Made by a program: the position numbers and the translations under genes. A stretch of 64,000 bases of DNA. Source: Sphingomonadales bacterium. Its GTDB lineage: Bacteria; Pseudomonadota; Alphaproteobacteria; Sphingomonadales; Kordiimonadaceae. Positions 43,701 through 52,063 of this stretch are shown one piece after another. The DNA lies in contig JAALKD010000009.1 in assembly GCA_011088215.1 (NCBI GenBank), positions 18,473 to 82,472 of the forward strand. Direction: 5' to 3'. Under the pieces are notes generated by a model. That model ran no database searches. It was not told where the DNA came from and saw only the letters and a list, made by a program, of their open reading frames with translations. Each line of letters opens with the position of its first letter. Position 1 is the first letter of the stretch.

Positions 43701-43995
43701 TGAGGAAATGGAGAAGCAATTCCGTGTGCCGCGTGACACAAGGGGCATCGTTTTCCGCGGTGGTAACGCTAGCGCAATCATTGGGTTAGCGGGTGCCTAT
43801 GTTGGCAGCTCGCGCGGCGCGCCCAACGAAGCTGCACTGCAACAAGTTGGAAAGGCAGAGGCCGCGGTTAATAGTTCGGTCGCAGCGCTCAATAAGCTTC
43901 TCGGTGAGGATGTCGCAGCCCTTAGAACAGCGGCGGCAGAGGCAGGCATTGGGCTACTAAAGCAGATGCCGCTTGAGCCCGCAGAAACTGAATAA
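40753..43995 (+). CDS. Exported BNR/sortilin-like propeller protein, paralogue 2
   Basis: This 1080-residue protein has a signal peptide (IFKTMTCVGALMLGAGGAQA). Its repeat architecture matches its neighbours: GGVWISSNGGLNW, GMFKSLDGGKTWNKVG, GLYKTTDGGKNWSV, then GGLQDNGAWRGPS and FVHKSTDRGLTWQ. The helical C-terminal part (about 910-1070) is rich in Lys, Ala and Glu. ATG 40753 has GGAG 6 bases upstream; the track of open codons back to 40711 lies inside the intergenic hairpin and is not coding. The role is unknown; binding or trimming of an extracellular polymer is possible. Confidence 0.85.
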   Translation: MNNIFKTMTCVGALMLGAGGAQAEIDSDLMSGIKARVIGPAAMSGRVAAIDAVISDPNHIVVGAATGGVWISSNGGLNWTPTFDGEECASIGSVAINQSNPDIVWVGTGEGNTRNSTSIGCGMFKSLDGGKTWNKVGLENSERINRIALHPTNPDVAYAAVLGKLWGDSDERGLYKTTDGGKNWSVVLAGDETTGATDVQMDPSNPNKLFASMWQFRRWPFFFKSGGEGSGLFVSHDGGGSWNELTEEDGLPKGTLGKSAFTISRSDPNRVYALIEAEKSALARSDDGGRSWKIVNTDNDINDRPFYYNGISVDPQNPDRVYRVGSRVKMSIDGGKSFSFIEKIRCCAPRNDIHIDNHAWWINPTNPKHIIDGNDGGLGVTQDGGQTWRFVANLPLAQFYHIAVDNDLPYNVYGGLQDNGAWRGPSAVFENGGIRNLHWQEVAFGDGFDTIPHPDNSRKGISMSQGGFLVSWNLDTGEQRLIRPKGPEDGTELRFNWNAGFAQSPTDANTMYYGSQFVHKSTDRGLTWQIISGDMTTNNPEFQTFRESGGITPDVTAAENYTSITSINPSPVDTGVIWVGTDDGRVHVTRDGGTTWDSVENNIRRGPKGGWIPMIEPSLYDASVAFIAVDDHRRGDNKPYVYRMENYGKRWRSLVTDDITGYALSVRQDHVDENLLFVGTEFGLHFSTNGGKDWTKWAEDVPTVSVMDMAIQKRENDLVLGTHGRSAYVIDDYSALRGLSEESFREPLKILSVTHGQQYTASQTPSTRFPGDGEFRSTNQPYGAMITFMASGDDLKHPDSDVQKARMVAKRAAHSDDADKDGDKKEPSGKATITIADVSGETIRTFKADVHLGINRVVWNMRQDGFQAAPPARPNKDGTLPAGLEVLPGSYSVTVELGENSSSHEVQVLADPRTEFSAEDQMKNYRMRGHIAGLSQRVQNALTRLMHARRDISTLTALIKSSDADDDTQKQLSKQAGDAKKALEEMEKQFRVPRDTRGIVFRGGNASAIIGLAGAYVGSSRGAPNEAALQQVGKAEAAVNSSVAALNKLLGEDVAALRTAAAEAGIGLLKQMPLEPAETE

Positions 43996-44059
43996 AAATA
44001 CAGCTTCGGTTCTTTTGGTCCGGGGCCACCTTAACGCATAAGTCATAGAAGGCGGAATT

Positions 44060-47053
44060 ATGAAACACACAAAATTATTGGGCGCGGCCAAGGTCGCGGG
44101 ATTGAGCGCAGTTGTAGCCTTTGGCCTGCTGGGGCAGCAGGCAACCGCAGCCGACGAAAACCCGTTTGCGGCACTTAAGCTTCGAACAATCGGCCCGGCG
44201 CTAACATCTGGACGAGTGTCGGATTTCGCCTTCCATAAGGGATCGCCTCAGTCTTTTTATCTCGCGACTTCCTCCGGGAACTTGTGGAAAACCAGCAACA
44301 ACGGGACCACCTGGCAGGCACTTTTTGAAAATGAGGGGTCTTATGCCCTCGGTTCAGTGGTTATCGACCCGAATAACCCTGAAACTGTTTGGGTTGGTAC
44401 CGGCGAGAATAATGCTCAGCGGTCAGTTGCGAACGGTGACGGGATATACAAGTCCGTCGACGGCGGAAAGAGCTGGAATAATATGGGCCTGAGGGATTCG
44501 GGCCATATTAGCCAGATCTGGGTCGACCCAAATGATAGCGATACCGTGCTTGTTGCATCACAAGGACCGCTTTGGAATGCGGGCGGTGACCGCGGGCTAT
44601 ACAAAACTACGGACGGCGGCAATAGCTGGAACCGTATTCTGGAGATCGACGAGCACACTGGCGTGAATGAATTTGTTGTCGACCCTCGTGACAGCAATAA
44701 CATTGTATTGTCTACGTACCAGCGTCGCCGCCATGTCTGGGTGCTGATCAATGGTGGTCCGGGCAGTGGTATTCAACGCACAACCGATGGCGGCGTCAGT
44801 TGGCAGAAGGTGAAATCCGGCTTGCCGTCCAAAGATGATATGGGCCGCATTGGCCTTGCGGGTGCACCTTCCGCACCGGGCACCATATACGCCATTATTG
44901 AAGCCAGCAACGCCGAGCGCGGTGTATACAGGTCAGACAACTTAGGCATTACCTGGCGTAAGCAATCGAACCACATGACCACCAGTCCGCAATATTACAA
45001 CGAGCTTATGGTCGACCCCAATAACGCCGATCGTGTCTATTCAATGGATACTTTCACAAACGTGTCTGACGATGGCGGCAAAAACTGGCGACGGTTGTCG
45101 TCTCGGTTCCGGCATGTGGATGACCACGCTATGTGGATTGATCCCAACAACAGCAAGCATATGTATATTGGCGGTGACGGCGGTGCATACGAAAGCTGGG
45201 ACATGGGCTCAACCTGGCGGCAAGTTAGAAATTTACCGATCACACAATTTTACCGCATCCAGCCTGACAACGCAGAGCCGTTTTATAACGTCTGCGGCGG
45301 AACGCAGGACAATAACTCTTTGTGCGCACCCTCCCGGACCCAGGATATGCACGGTGTTGGCAACGAAGACTGGACGATTATTTTGGGCGGTGACGGCTAC
45401 GAGCCGCAAATCGATCCGACCGACCCCAACATAATCTATACTCAGTATCAGTACGGCGGCTTGGCTCGTTACGACCGCCGCACAGGTGAGCGGGTTTATA
45501 TTGCGCCACAAGCCGGATCGGGCGAAAACGCACCGAAATGGAACTGGAACACGCCGCTGGTTATCAGTCCGCATAATTCGAAACGCATTTACTATGCGTC
45601 CGAGCGTGTATACCGTTCAGATGACCGCGGAGACAACTGGACTGCAATTAGCCCAGACCTGACCCAAAAGATCGACCGCAATACGCTAGAGGTTATGGGT
45701 CGTGTCTGGAGCGTTGACGCAATTGCGAAAAACGATTCGACTTCCAAGTACGGCAGCATCATCGGCTTTAGCGAAAGTACCCTCATGCCGGGCCTGTTGT
45801 ATGTGGGCTCAGACGATGGATTGATCAGTGTGTCTGAGGACGGCGGTGAAAATTGGCACCAGATGAAAGCTGGTTTCCCGACAATAGCAGTTCGCGACGT
45901 TGAAATTCAACGGCGAGAGAATGATTTGGTTGTCGGCACATTTGGCCGCGGCGTTTATATTTTGGATGACTATTCGCCACTCAGAAGTGCCGCCGCAGAC
46001 GTCGCAGCCGCCCGTGCTACATTGTTCCCGGTTAAAAACCCATGGCTGTATGTTGAGGGTGACCAATACGGTAATGAGTTGAAGGGTAGTCAGGGCGACG
46101 AATATTACACCGCTGAAAATCCGCCGTTTGGAGCTGTGTTTACCTATTATTTGAACGAATCTTATCAACCTCAGACAGATATACGCCGCAAGGCTGAACG
46201 CGCAATTGAGAAAGATGGTGGTGATACGCCTTATCCTTCATGGGATGCACTGCGCGCCGAAGACAATGAAGAAGCGCCGAAAGTATTCATGACCATCAGA
46301 GATGCTGCTGGGATTGTCGTACGCCGTCTTGGAGTTAACCGCGTGAAGGGCCTGCACAGGGTTGCGTGGGACCTTCGCCTGGAGGCGCCGCAAAGGGTAA
46401 GTTTGGCAAGTTCGTCAGGCTACAGTCCACCATGGGTGCGCGCACCATATGGTCCCTTGGCATTGCCGGGAGACTATACTGCATCGCTGCCTGTGCGCCA
46501 AAATGGTCAAGTCACCGAGTTGGGGGCTGCACAGTCTTTCACCGTTAAGCCGTTGAACAACAGTCCCGAAATTACGAATGATCGGGAAGCTTTGCTGGCG
46601 TTCCAGCAGAAAACCGCTGACTTGCGGCGCGCTGTTGACGGGGCAAACGGTGTTATTAGTGAAATGCGGTCGCGCATCAGTCATCTGAACGCGGCTTTGG
46701 TTCGCACCAGCGCATCAACAGAAGCACAAAAACAATCGCTGAATGCTATCAACGCCGAACTTCGTACTGTTCGGACAATGATGAATGGTGATCGCACCAT
46801 CGGGTCGCGCAATGAAGCGACGCCAATGTCTATTTCGGGCAGGGTTGGCTCCATCATGTTCAGTCATTGGCGCTCACAAGCGCCGGTTACCGGCGGCAAT
46901 CAGAATGCATATGAGATTGCTGCCAGTGAATTTGCTGTCGCACTAGACCGGTTGCGCAGCATCGATCAGCGCTTGCACGTATTTGAGCAGGAGCTTGATC
47001 AGGCTGGTGCACCGTGGACACCGGGCAGGGTGCCAACATGGAAACCTGAATAG
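44060..47053 (+). CDS. Exported BNR/sortilin-like propeller protein, paralogue 3
   Basis: This 997-residue protein has a signal peptide (AAKVAGLSAVVAFGLLGQQATA). It repeats the plan of the two preceding genes: LRTIGPALTSGRVSDFAF, GNLWKTSNNGTTW, GIYKSVDGGKSWNNMG, GLYKTTDGGNSWNR, then VCGGTQDNNSLCAPS and RVYRSDDRGDNWT. It ends in a helical domain (about 830-985). The three proteins are clearly paralogous but well diverged, so the duplication is old. It is followed by a GC-rich hairpin and a convergent LysR gene. Confidence 0.85.
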   Translation: MKHTKLLGAAKVAGLSAVVAFGLLGQQATAADENPFAALKLRTIGPALTSGRVSDFAFHKGSPQSFYLATSSGNLWKTSNNGTTWQALFENEGSYALGSVVIDPNNPETVWVGTGENNAQRSVANGDGIYKSVDGGKSWNNMGLRDSGHISQIWVDPNDSDTVLVASQGPLWNAGGDRGLYKTTDGGNSWNRILEIDEHTGVNEFVVDPRDSNNIVLSTYQRRRHVWVLINGGPGSGIQRTTDGGVSWQKVKSGLPSKDDMGRIGLAGAPSAPGTIYAIIEASNAERGVYRSDNLGITWRKQSNHMTTSPQYYNELMVDPNNADRVYSMDTFTNVSDDGGKNWRRLSSRFRHVDDHAMWIDPNNSKHMYIGGDGGAYESWDMGSTWRQVRNLPITQFYRIQPDNAEPFYNVCGGTQDNNSLCAPSRTQDMHGVGNEDWTIILGGDGYEPQIDPTDPNIIYTQYQYGGLARYDRRTGERVYIAPQAGSGENAPKWNWNTPLVISPHNSKRIYYASERVYRSDDRGDNWTAISPDLTQKIDRNTLEVMGRVWSVDAIAKNDSTSKYGSIIGFSESTLMPGLLYVGSDDGLISVSEDGGENWHQMKAGFPTIAVRDVEIQRRENDLVVGTFGRGVYILDDYSPLRSAAADVAAARATLFPVKNPWLYVEGDQYGNELKGSQGDEYYTAENPPFGAVFTYYLNESYQPQTDIRRKAERAIEKDGGDTPYPSWDALRAEDNEEAPKVFMTIRDAAGIVVRRLGVNRVKGLHRVAWDLRLEAPQRVSLASSSGYSPPWVRAPYGPLALPGDYTASLPVRQNGQVTELGAAQSFTVKPLNNSPEITNDREALLAFQQKTADLRRAVDGANGVISEMRSRISHLNAALVRTSASTEAQKQSLNAINAELRTVRTMMNGDRTIGSRNEATPMSISGRVGSIMFSHWRSQAPVTGGNQNAYEIAASEFAVALDRLRSIDQRLHVFEQELDQAGAPWTPGRVPTWKPE

Positions 47054-47069
47054 ATATACAGGAATAATG

Positions 47070-47091
47070 GGAAGGGCGTTTGCGCCCTTCC
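47070..47091. terminator. Hairpin between convergent BNR 3 and LysR genes
   Basis: GGAAGGGCG (47070-47078) pairs perfectly with CGCCCTTCC (47083-47091) around TTTG. It lies 17 bases after one stop codon and 8 before the other, as expected of a bidirectional terminator. Neither side has a long T-run, so it may be inefficient. Confidence 0.65.
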
Positions 47092-47098
47092 ATGGCTA

Positions 47099-47977
47099 CT
47101 AGTGAGCGCTTTCTCCGCTGAGCTTTCGTGCCAGCTCAGTAGCATTGCTGAAAATAAAATCCCGGAACACCTTAAGTCGCTCGGTAGAGCGCAAGTCTCT
47201 ATGAGTTAGTATCCAGAAGTCCATTGCGGGTTGCGGGTCTGATAGCCGAACAAAACTTTTGTCTCCGCCCATAATAGCGCAGGGCAAAAACCCAAGCCCC
47301 ATCTGTTGGCGAACGGCTTCGCGCTGGATAAGGGGATTGTCGAAATGCCCGGCCATCTGAAGATGAGGGAAGGGGGAAGATTTGATCCACATGGGGTTTT
47401 CTTCTGGCGTTCCCCATCCAATCCAGCGTGCCTTGCAGTAAGGGTCTGAGAAAACGTGTTTTTTAGCATACTCTTTGTGGGCATATGCCGCTTGATAGGC
47501 CTTACCGATGCGCCGACCGATCAAATGATCGGCTGGTTCGTTTGTGAACCGAAGAGCTATGTCAGCTTCGCGACGGTTTAGATCATAGACCTCGATCGAA
47601 TCGTCAATTTTGAGAGTGATGTCAGGGTAGAGAGTTTGAAATTCCGCGAAATAGGGCATGAGAACGGCCACCGCTACTGCGTCGGGCATGGTTACATTGA
47701 TTTGCCCTTCCAGTTCGGTGTCGCGGCCCAGAACCTTGATGCCATAGGCATCGACTTTCTCTCTAAGTTCTTGGGATATAGGTAGCAAATCTTTACCTGC
47801 CGGAGTTAGGCGATAGCCTTCAGGCGTTCGGTCAAACAGTCTGGCGGCCAATTGCTTTTCGAGTGATTCAATGCGCCGGGACACGGTGCTGTGGCTGACG
47901 CGCAGGTTTTTTGCAGCCGTGCGCATCGAAGGCGCTTCAGCAACGGCTAAGAATATTTTTAGGTCATCCCAATTCAT
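47099..47977 (-). CDS. LysR-family transcriptional regulator
   Basis: This 292-residue protein has the N-terminal winged helix (MNWDDLKIFLAVAE, TAAKNLRVSHSTVSRRIESLE) and an effector domain (about 90-285) of the LysR fold. ATG 47977 (MNWDD) is the family-typical start; GTG 47995 would add six residues. A perfect inverted repeat, 47981-47996, sits just before that start and could be an autoregulatory site. Its target and effector are unknown; the divergent neighbour is the MAPEG gene. Confidence 0.9.
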   Translation of the reverse strand: MNWDDLKIFLAVAEAPSMRTAAKNLRVSHSTVSRRIESLEKQLAARLFDRTPEGYRLTPAGKDLLPISQELREKVDAYGIKVLGRDTELEGQINVTMPDAVAVAVLMPYFAEFQTLYPDITLKIDDSIEVYDLNRREADIALRFTNEPADHLIGRRIGKAYQAAYAHKEYAKKHVFSDPYCKARWIGWGTPEENPMWIKSSPFPHLQMAGHFDNPLIQREAVRQQMGLGFLPCAIMGGDKSFVRLSDPQPAMDFWILTHRDLRSTERLKVFRDFIFSNATELARKLSGESAH

Positions 47978-47980
47978 TAT

Positions 47981-47996
47981 GGTGCATATTTGCACC
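47981..47996. promoter_or_regulatory. Inverted repeat GGTGCATATTTGCACC at the LysR start
   Basis: The arms GGTGCA and TGCACC flank TATT. It lies 4 to 19 bases upstream of the likely LysR start codon and in the LysR/MAPEG divergent region. It contains the T-N11-A pattern of LysR boxes (TGCATATTTGCA core). A bound protein here would block translation-start-proximal transcription of the LysR gene. Confidence 0.5.
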
Positions 47997-48096
47997 GTGG
48001 CGGTCGAAATTCAATGGCTGTGAATAAATAGTTTTGACGCCAAGTTAGCAGCGAGCCGAAATGTTCGGTCAAATAGAACAACAAACGAGGGGATTA

Positions 48097-48498
48097 ATGA
48101 TGACACTTCCAATAGTAACCGCGCTCGCGGCAAGTATTCTTGCGGTAATGCAGGTAATATTGATGTTGGGCGTTGGCCTTAAAAGAGGGTCGAGCGGAAT
48201 ATCGCTGGGGGATGGCGGCGATGAAGATATGCTGCGCCGTATCCGTCGTCACGGTAACTTCATTGAAAACGCACCTATGGTTTTGATCTTGCTATCGCTA
48301 TTGGAAATACTGGGCGGTGGTCAAAATATTGTGTTTGGTTTCGCCGTGCTGTTCATCGTAACGCGAATATCGCATGCTATTGCGCTGTCCAGCGCAACCG
48401 CGCCAGCAGCATTCAGAGCAGTGGGCGCATTTGGCACACTCATCAGCCTGATCGGTGCAGCGGGTGTTTTAGCGTGGCAGGTTTCAACCATCATGTAA
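48097..48498 (+). CDS. MAPEG-family membrane protein
   Basis: This 133-residue protein has four hydrophobic helices and the MAPEG motif region RRIRRHGNFIENAPMVLILL, followed by HAIALSS. MAPEG proteins are trimeric membrane enzymes that bind glutathione and act on hydrophobic electrophiles or peroxides. ATG 48097 (GAGGGG 4 bases upstream) or ATG 48100 starts the protein; the longer frame from 48061 lacks a ribosome-binding site. Confidence 0.85.
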   Translation: MMTLPIVTALAASILAVMQVILMLGVGLKRGSSGISLGDGGDEDMLRRIRRHGNFIENAPMVLILLSLLEILGGGQNIVFGFAVLFIVTRISHAIALSSATAPAAFRAVGAFGTLISLIGAAGVLAWQVSTIM

Positions 48499-48544
48499 TC
48501 GTTGCTGATTTTGACCTGAAAAGTCACCTGAAGCGTTGCGCTGG

Positions 48545-48576
48545 AAAGCTGGCGATCTCCACCCGCCAGCTTTTTT
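48545..48576 (+). terminator. Rho-independent terminator after MAPEG gene
   Basis: AAAGCTGGCG (48545-48554) pairs perfectly with CGCCAGCTTT (48564-48573) around a 9-base loop. The T-run reaches 48576. It is a textbook intrinsic terminator 47 bases after the MAPEG stop codon. Confidence 0.88.
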
Positions 48577-48607
48577 GTGCACTAAGTTGAACAAACAATG
48601 ATTTCTG

Positions 48608-48622
48608 ACCAGTTTGAATAGT
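48608..48622 (+). promoter_or_regulatory. Shared 15-bp element ACCAGTTTGAATAGT, copy before peroxiredoxin
   Basis: This 15-mer is repeated exactly, same orientation, at 49817-49831 before the methionine gamma-lyase gene. It starts 87 bases before the peroxiredoxin ATG; the other copy starts 91 bases before its ATG. A common regulator or promoter element is the simplest explanation. Confidence 0.6.
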
Positions 48623-48694
48623 TTTGAGTTACTGTGGGCAATGTCATAGTGTTATTCTTAACCATTAAACGTAAGCATTTTTAAGGTAGATTCT

Positions 48695-49216
48695 ATGATT
48701 TCCAATGTTCCACAAGTTACTTTTAAAACGCGTGTTCGCAATGATGCCCTTGAGGGCCCAAACCCCTTTGAATGGAAAGACCTGACGACGGTGGATATTT
48801 TCGGCGGTAAAAAGGTTGTCGTGTTTTCGCTAACAGGCGCTTTTACACCAACCTGTTCGACCAGTCATTTGCCGCGTTTTGAAGAACTCTATGATGAATT
48901 CAAATCACAAGGCGTTGATGCAGTTGTGTGCGTTTCCGTAAACGACGCTTTTGTTATGTATCAATGGGGCCTGCAACAAGGTGCAACCAATGTATTTCTG
49001 TTGCCAGACGGCAGCGGCGAATTCACCAGGAAAATGGGGATGTTGGTTTGCAAAGATAACCTTGGATTTGGTATGCGCAGCTGGCGCTATTCGATGCTGG
49101 TCGATGATGGAAAGATTAAGAAGATGTTCATAGAAGATGGTTTTGAGGACAACTGTGCCATAGATCCATTTGAAGTATCTGACGCGGATACCATGTTGAA
49201 CTATTTGAAATCATAG
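48695..49216 (+). CDS. Peroxiredoxin, Prx5-like
   Basis: This 173-residue cytoplasmic peroxidase has the peroxidatic Cys54 in [16 protein letters not shown] and the family segments [15 protein letters not shown] and [19 protein letters not shown] second cysteine (in [10 protein letters not shown], near residue 150) may resolve the disulfide. It reduces H2O2 and organic peroxides at the expense of thiols. It stands upstream of, and convergent with, the Lrp gene, and shares a 15-bp upstream element with the methionine gamma-lyase gene. Confidence 0.93.
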   Translation: MISNVPQVTFKTRVRNDALEGPNPFEWKDLTTVDIFGGKKVVVFSLTGAFTPTCSTSHLPRFEELYDEFKSQGVDAVVCVSVNDAFVMYQWGLQQGATNVFLLPDGSGEFTRKMGMLVCKDNLGFGMRSWRYSMLVDDGKIKKMFIEDGFEDNCAIDPFEVSDADTMLNYLKS

Positions 49217-49242
49217 CAGCTGAGCAAGCTGTGGTCAGCTGA

Positions 49243-49257
49243 CCCTGCTTAGCAGGG
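49243..49257. terminator. Short hairpin between convergent peroxiredoxin and Lrp genes
   Basis: CCCTGC (49243-49248) pairs with GCAGGG (49252-49257) around TTA, 27 bases after the peroxiredoxin stop codon. There is no clear T-run, so it is a weak candidate terminator. Confidence 0.4.
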
Positions 49258-49271
49258 CCGGCTGCCCTTGA

Positions 49272-49724
49272 TTACCGCGGTAACTGGAACGATCTTTTAA
49301 CAGTCCCGTAGGCGATATGAGATTCGATCGAGGCTATGCCCGGTATTTTGTGAAGGTGCAGTTTCACGAAGCGCTCATAGTCTGCCAGGCTTTTGCCGAC
49401 AATATGCACAAGATAGTCGGCAGAACCGGCCATCAGAAAGCATTCCAGAATCATATCCAAATCACGGACATGCTTTTCAAAAAGCTGGACGGTGGCTTCG
49501 TCGTGCCGTTGTAGCCGGATCATAGCAAAAACACTGATCGGCCAACCACATTTATTGTGGTCAACGACGGCGGTATAGTCCTGGATTATACCTTCGCGTT
49601 CAAGTTTGCGAACACGGCGCAGGCACGGTGATGGTGAAAGGTTCACATTGGTTGCCAAATCATTGTTTGTGATTCGGCCATCTTTCTGTAATTCGAAGAC
49701 TATATTTCTATCAATTGTGTCCAT
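49272..49724 (-). CDS. Lrp/AsnC-family regulator, likely of methionine gamma-lyase
   Basis: This 150-residue protein has an N-terminal helix-turn-helix (ITNNDLATNVNLSPSPCLRRVRKLEREGII) and a C-terminal RAM ligand-binding domain (about 65-145, SVFAMIRLQRHDEATVQLFE). ATG 49724 (MDTIDRN) has AAAGG 7 bases upstream and is preferred to the longer frames. It is divergent from the methionine gamma-lyase gene, the same arrangement as mdeR/mdeA in Pseudomonas putida, so activation of that gene by methionine or its products is a reasonable inference. Confidence 0.9.
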   Translation of the reverse strand: MDTIDRNIVFELQKDGRITNNDLATNVNLSPSPCLRRVRKLEREGIIQDYTAVVDHNKCGWPISVFAMIRLQRHDEATVQLFEKHVRDLDMILECFLMAGSADYLVHIVGKSLADYERFVKLHLHKIPGIASIESHIAYGTVKRSFQLPR

Positions 49725-49816
49725 TATCATACCTTTTTTGGCATATGTTGCCAATATAGCTACTCAACTGGTTGAAGAATGCAAGCAAATTGCGCTCAAA
49801 ATTTGTTACAATTGGA

Positions 49817-49831
49817 ACCAGTTTGAATAGT
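49817..49831 (+). promoter_or_regulatory. Shared 15-bp element ACCAGTTTGAATAGT, copy before methionine gamma-lyase
   Basis: This is an exact copy of 48608-48622, at nearly the same distance upstream of its gene (91 against 87 bases). It lies in the region divergent to the Lrp gene. Confidence 0.6.
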
Positions 49832-49907
49832 GCCGCACGAACAGCTTGTGGCGGAAAAATTAATTGGCACATTTTCTCAGTGCATTTCTTGGACGGGAGA
49901 TTCAACG

Positions 49908-51143
49908 ATGAGTAAAAGTGGAAAATTAAGTAAAGCAGCCGGGTTTGCAACGCGCGCGATACATCAGGGGCATCGGGCAGCAGATCATCACGGTGCGCTT
50001 AACCCGCCTGTTTATATGTCGTCGACTTTCGCTTTTGAAACAGCGGAAGATGGCGGTGACATTTTCGCTGGCGAAAAGGAAGGCTATTTTTACTCTCGTA
50101 TTTCCAATCCCACCCTTGCTCTATTAGAGACACGTTTAGCCGACCTTGAAGGCAGCGAAGCAGCGGTTTCAGCTTCATCTGGTATGGGCGCCATATGTTC
50201 TACGATTTGGACATTGGTTGCTCCGGGTGACGAGATAATTACAGACGGTACTCTCTATGGCTGCACATTCTCTTTCTTCAGGGAATCGCTGCGCAAGTTT
50301 GGTATCACCATCACCCATGTGGACCTGACCGAACCGTCCAACCTGGTTGCGGCTATCAGCGACAAAACCAAAGTGGTTTACTTTGAGACGCCAGCCAATC
50401 CGAATATGCGGATTGTTGATATTGAAGAAATCAGCAAAATTGCTCACACCGTTGATGCAACCGTTGTGGTTGATAATACCTACAGCACGCCTTATTTGCA
50501 GCAACCGCTGTCGTTGGGCGCGGATTTGGTGGTTCATTCAGCAACCAAGTATCTGGGCGGGCACGGTGATTTGGTGGCGGGTGCGGTTGTTGGCTCAGCG
50601 GACATGATCGAACAGATTCGCCTTGTTGGTCTTAAAGACATGACGGGCGCAGTGCTGTCAGCCCAGGACGCAAACCTGATACTGCGCGGCATCAAGACAC
50701 TGGAGTTGAGAATGGAGCGTCACTGCGACAGCGCAGAGAAAGTTGCTGCCTACCTCGTGAACCATCCGCGCGTCACCAAGGTTTATTATCCCGGACTGGA
50801 AAGCTTCCCCCAACACGCAGTTGCCAAGAAGCAGATGACGCGATTTGGCGGCATGGTGCCGTTCGAGATCGAAGGCGGTATTCTGGCTGCAAAGAAATTG
50901 TTAAACGCACTGGATTTAATAACGATTGCGGTCAGCTTAGGCGATGCAGAAACGCTTATTCAGCATCCTGCTAGTATGACGCATTCAACATACAGCCCAG
51001 AAGAATTGGCGAAATATCATATCAGCGAGGGGCTGGTTCGCCTGTCAGTGGGGTTGGAGCAAGCGGATGATATACTGGCGGATTTGGATCATGCCTTTGA
51101 AGCCGCTTACGGTACCCACGCCAGAAACGTTGCAGCGGAATAG
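49908..51143 (+). CDS. megL: Methionine gamma-lyase (PLP enzyme)
   Basis: This 411-residue enzyme of the Cys/Met metabolism PLP family splits methionine into methanethiol, 2-oxobutanoate and ammonia. The PLP-binding Lys214 is in HSATKYLGGHGD. Cys119 in GTLYGCTFSFF matches the cysteine (Cys116 of the P. putida enzyme) that marks methionine gamma-lyases among the family. EGYFYSRISNPT and SASSGMGAI are other conserved stretches. ATG 49908 has GGGAG 8 bases upstream; the frame open from 49830 is upstream leader. A divergent Lrp regulator probably controls it. Confidence 0.92.
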   Translation: MSKSGKLSKAAGFATRAIHQGHRAADHHGALNPPVYMSSTFAFETAEDGGDIFAGEKEGYFYSRISNPTLALLETRLADLEGSEAAVSASSGMGAICSTIWTLVAPGDEIITDGTLYGCTFSFFRESLRKFGITITHVDLTEPSNLVAAISDKTKVVYFETPANPNMRIVDIEEISKIAHTVDATVVVDNTYSTPYLQQPLSLGADLVVHSATKYLGGHGDLVAGAVVGSADMIEQIRLVGLKDMTGAVLSAQDANLILRGIKTLELRMERHCDSAEKVAAYLVNHPRVTKVYYPGLESFPQHAVAKKQMTRFGGMVPFEIEGGILAAKKLLNALDLITIAVSLGDAETLIQHPASMTHSTYSPEELAKYHISEGLVRLSVGLEQADDILADLDHAFEAAYGTHARNVAAE

Positions 51144-51177
51144 GCACAAGCGAGCTTACTTCTCCCCACTAATGTAT

Positions 51178-51807
51178 TTAAGGTGTAAGGAATTTGGTTT
51201 TTTCTTCATCGCGCAGAAGAAATTTAAGCCATTCCAGTAGGTTGCTAGTGCGGGCATATGCGCGTAGTGCGCCCCGGTTCTCGCGGTAGGCTCGTTCAAT
51301 GTCCTGGAGAAGTGCATCGCGGTCTTCAGGTTCCATAGTCCGGTACACGAGCGTTCCGACACGGATGCGATCGTAAAACAGGAAAGTGTCATACTCTGCT
51401 AAGCGGCGGGCTGTACGCCACGCATTCAGAGCTTCAGCTTCATTGCCCGGAGCAAAAGCTGCCAATCCGGCCAATCGCTGCCAGGCAAATGCGTTCAGGG
51501 GCGCAAGTTCAATCCCTGAACGAAGGGAAGTCAACGCTTTTTCGATGTTCTCCGGGCTTGCCTCTATCGCGATATAGGCCGCACCCAAGTCCGTCATGGC
51601 TTTAGGGTTGTTGGTCAGCATAACGGCCTGCTCGCGGCTTTCGATCAGCGTTTCGATTTCAGCGCTGGTTAGCTGTTTTCCTGCGCCAAGATCCCGGTAG
51701 ATCGGCTCGCCGGTGGCCATCCAGACAGCGGCGAGGAAATTAGGTATGCCGAACCAAAGCAGGGTCGCCGCCGCTGCGGCCAGTAAAATATTTCGGGTGT
51801 TCAACAT
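51178..51807 (-). CDS. Membrane-anchored TPR-like protein
   Basis: This 209-residue protein has an N-terminal hydrophobic helix (about 7-28, ILLAAAAATLLWFGIPNFLAAV). Residues about 60-140 contain TPR-like helical pairs (AMTDLGAAYIAIEASPENIEKALTSLRSGIELAPLNAFAWQRLA). It has no named family that I recognise. Proteins of this shape often assist envelope or exopolysaccharide assembly, but nothing near it supports that. It converges on the methionine gamma-lyase gene with a 34-base gap. Confidence 0.65.
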   Translation of the reverse strand: MLNTRNILLAAAAATLLWFGIPNFLAAVWMATGEPIYRDLGAGKQLTSAEIETLIESREQAVMLTNNPKAMTDLGAAYIAIEASPENIEKALTSLRSGIELAPLNAFAWQRLAGLAAFAPGNEAEALNAWRTARRLAEYDTFLFYDRIRVGTLVYRTMEPEDRDALLQDIERAYRENRGALRAYARTSNLLEWLKFLLRDEEKTKFLTP

Positions 51808-52063
51808 ACGGTTCCGATCAGATTGTTAGTTGAGCATAATGTTTTAGCCAAATCACCGTAAGAATGGGCCGTTACCGGTTTAAAAATCAAGGTTTCTGGT
51901 CCCGTTTTCTGCGATTCAATTCGGATTTTGGGATGTAAACTGTCTATTTAGTGACGACTTTTGAGGGAGTTGATACAATAACTCAGAGATTTCATTGTAT
52001 GTCAAACTGGATTAGGTTGGTTTTCCTCTGGCAACGCAGGCTCGTATCAAAGCAGGAAATTTT

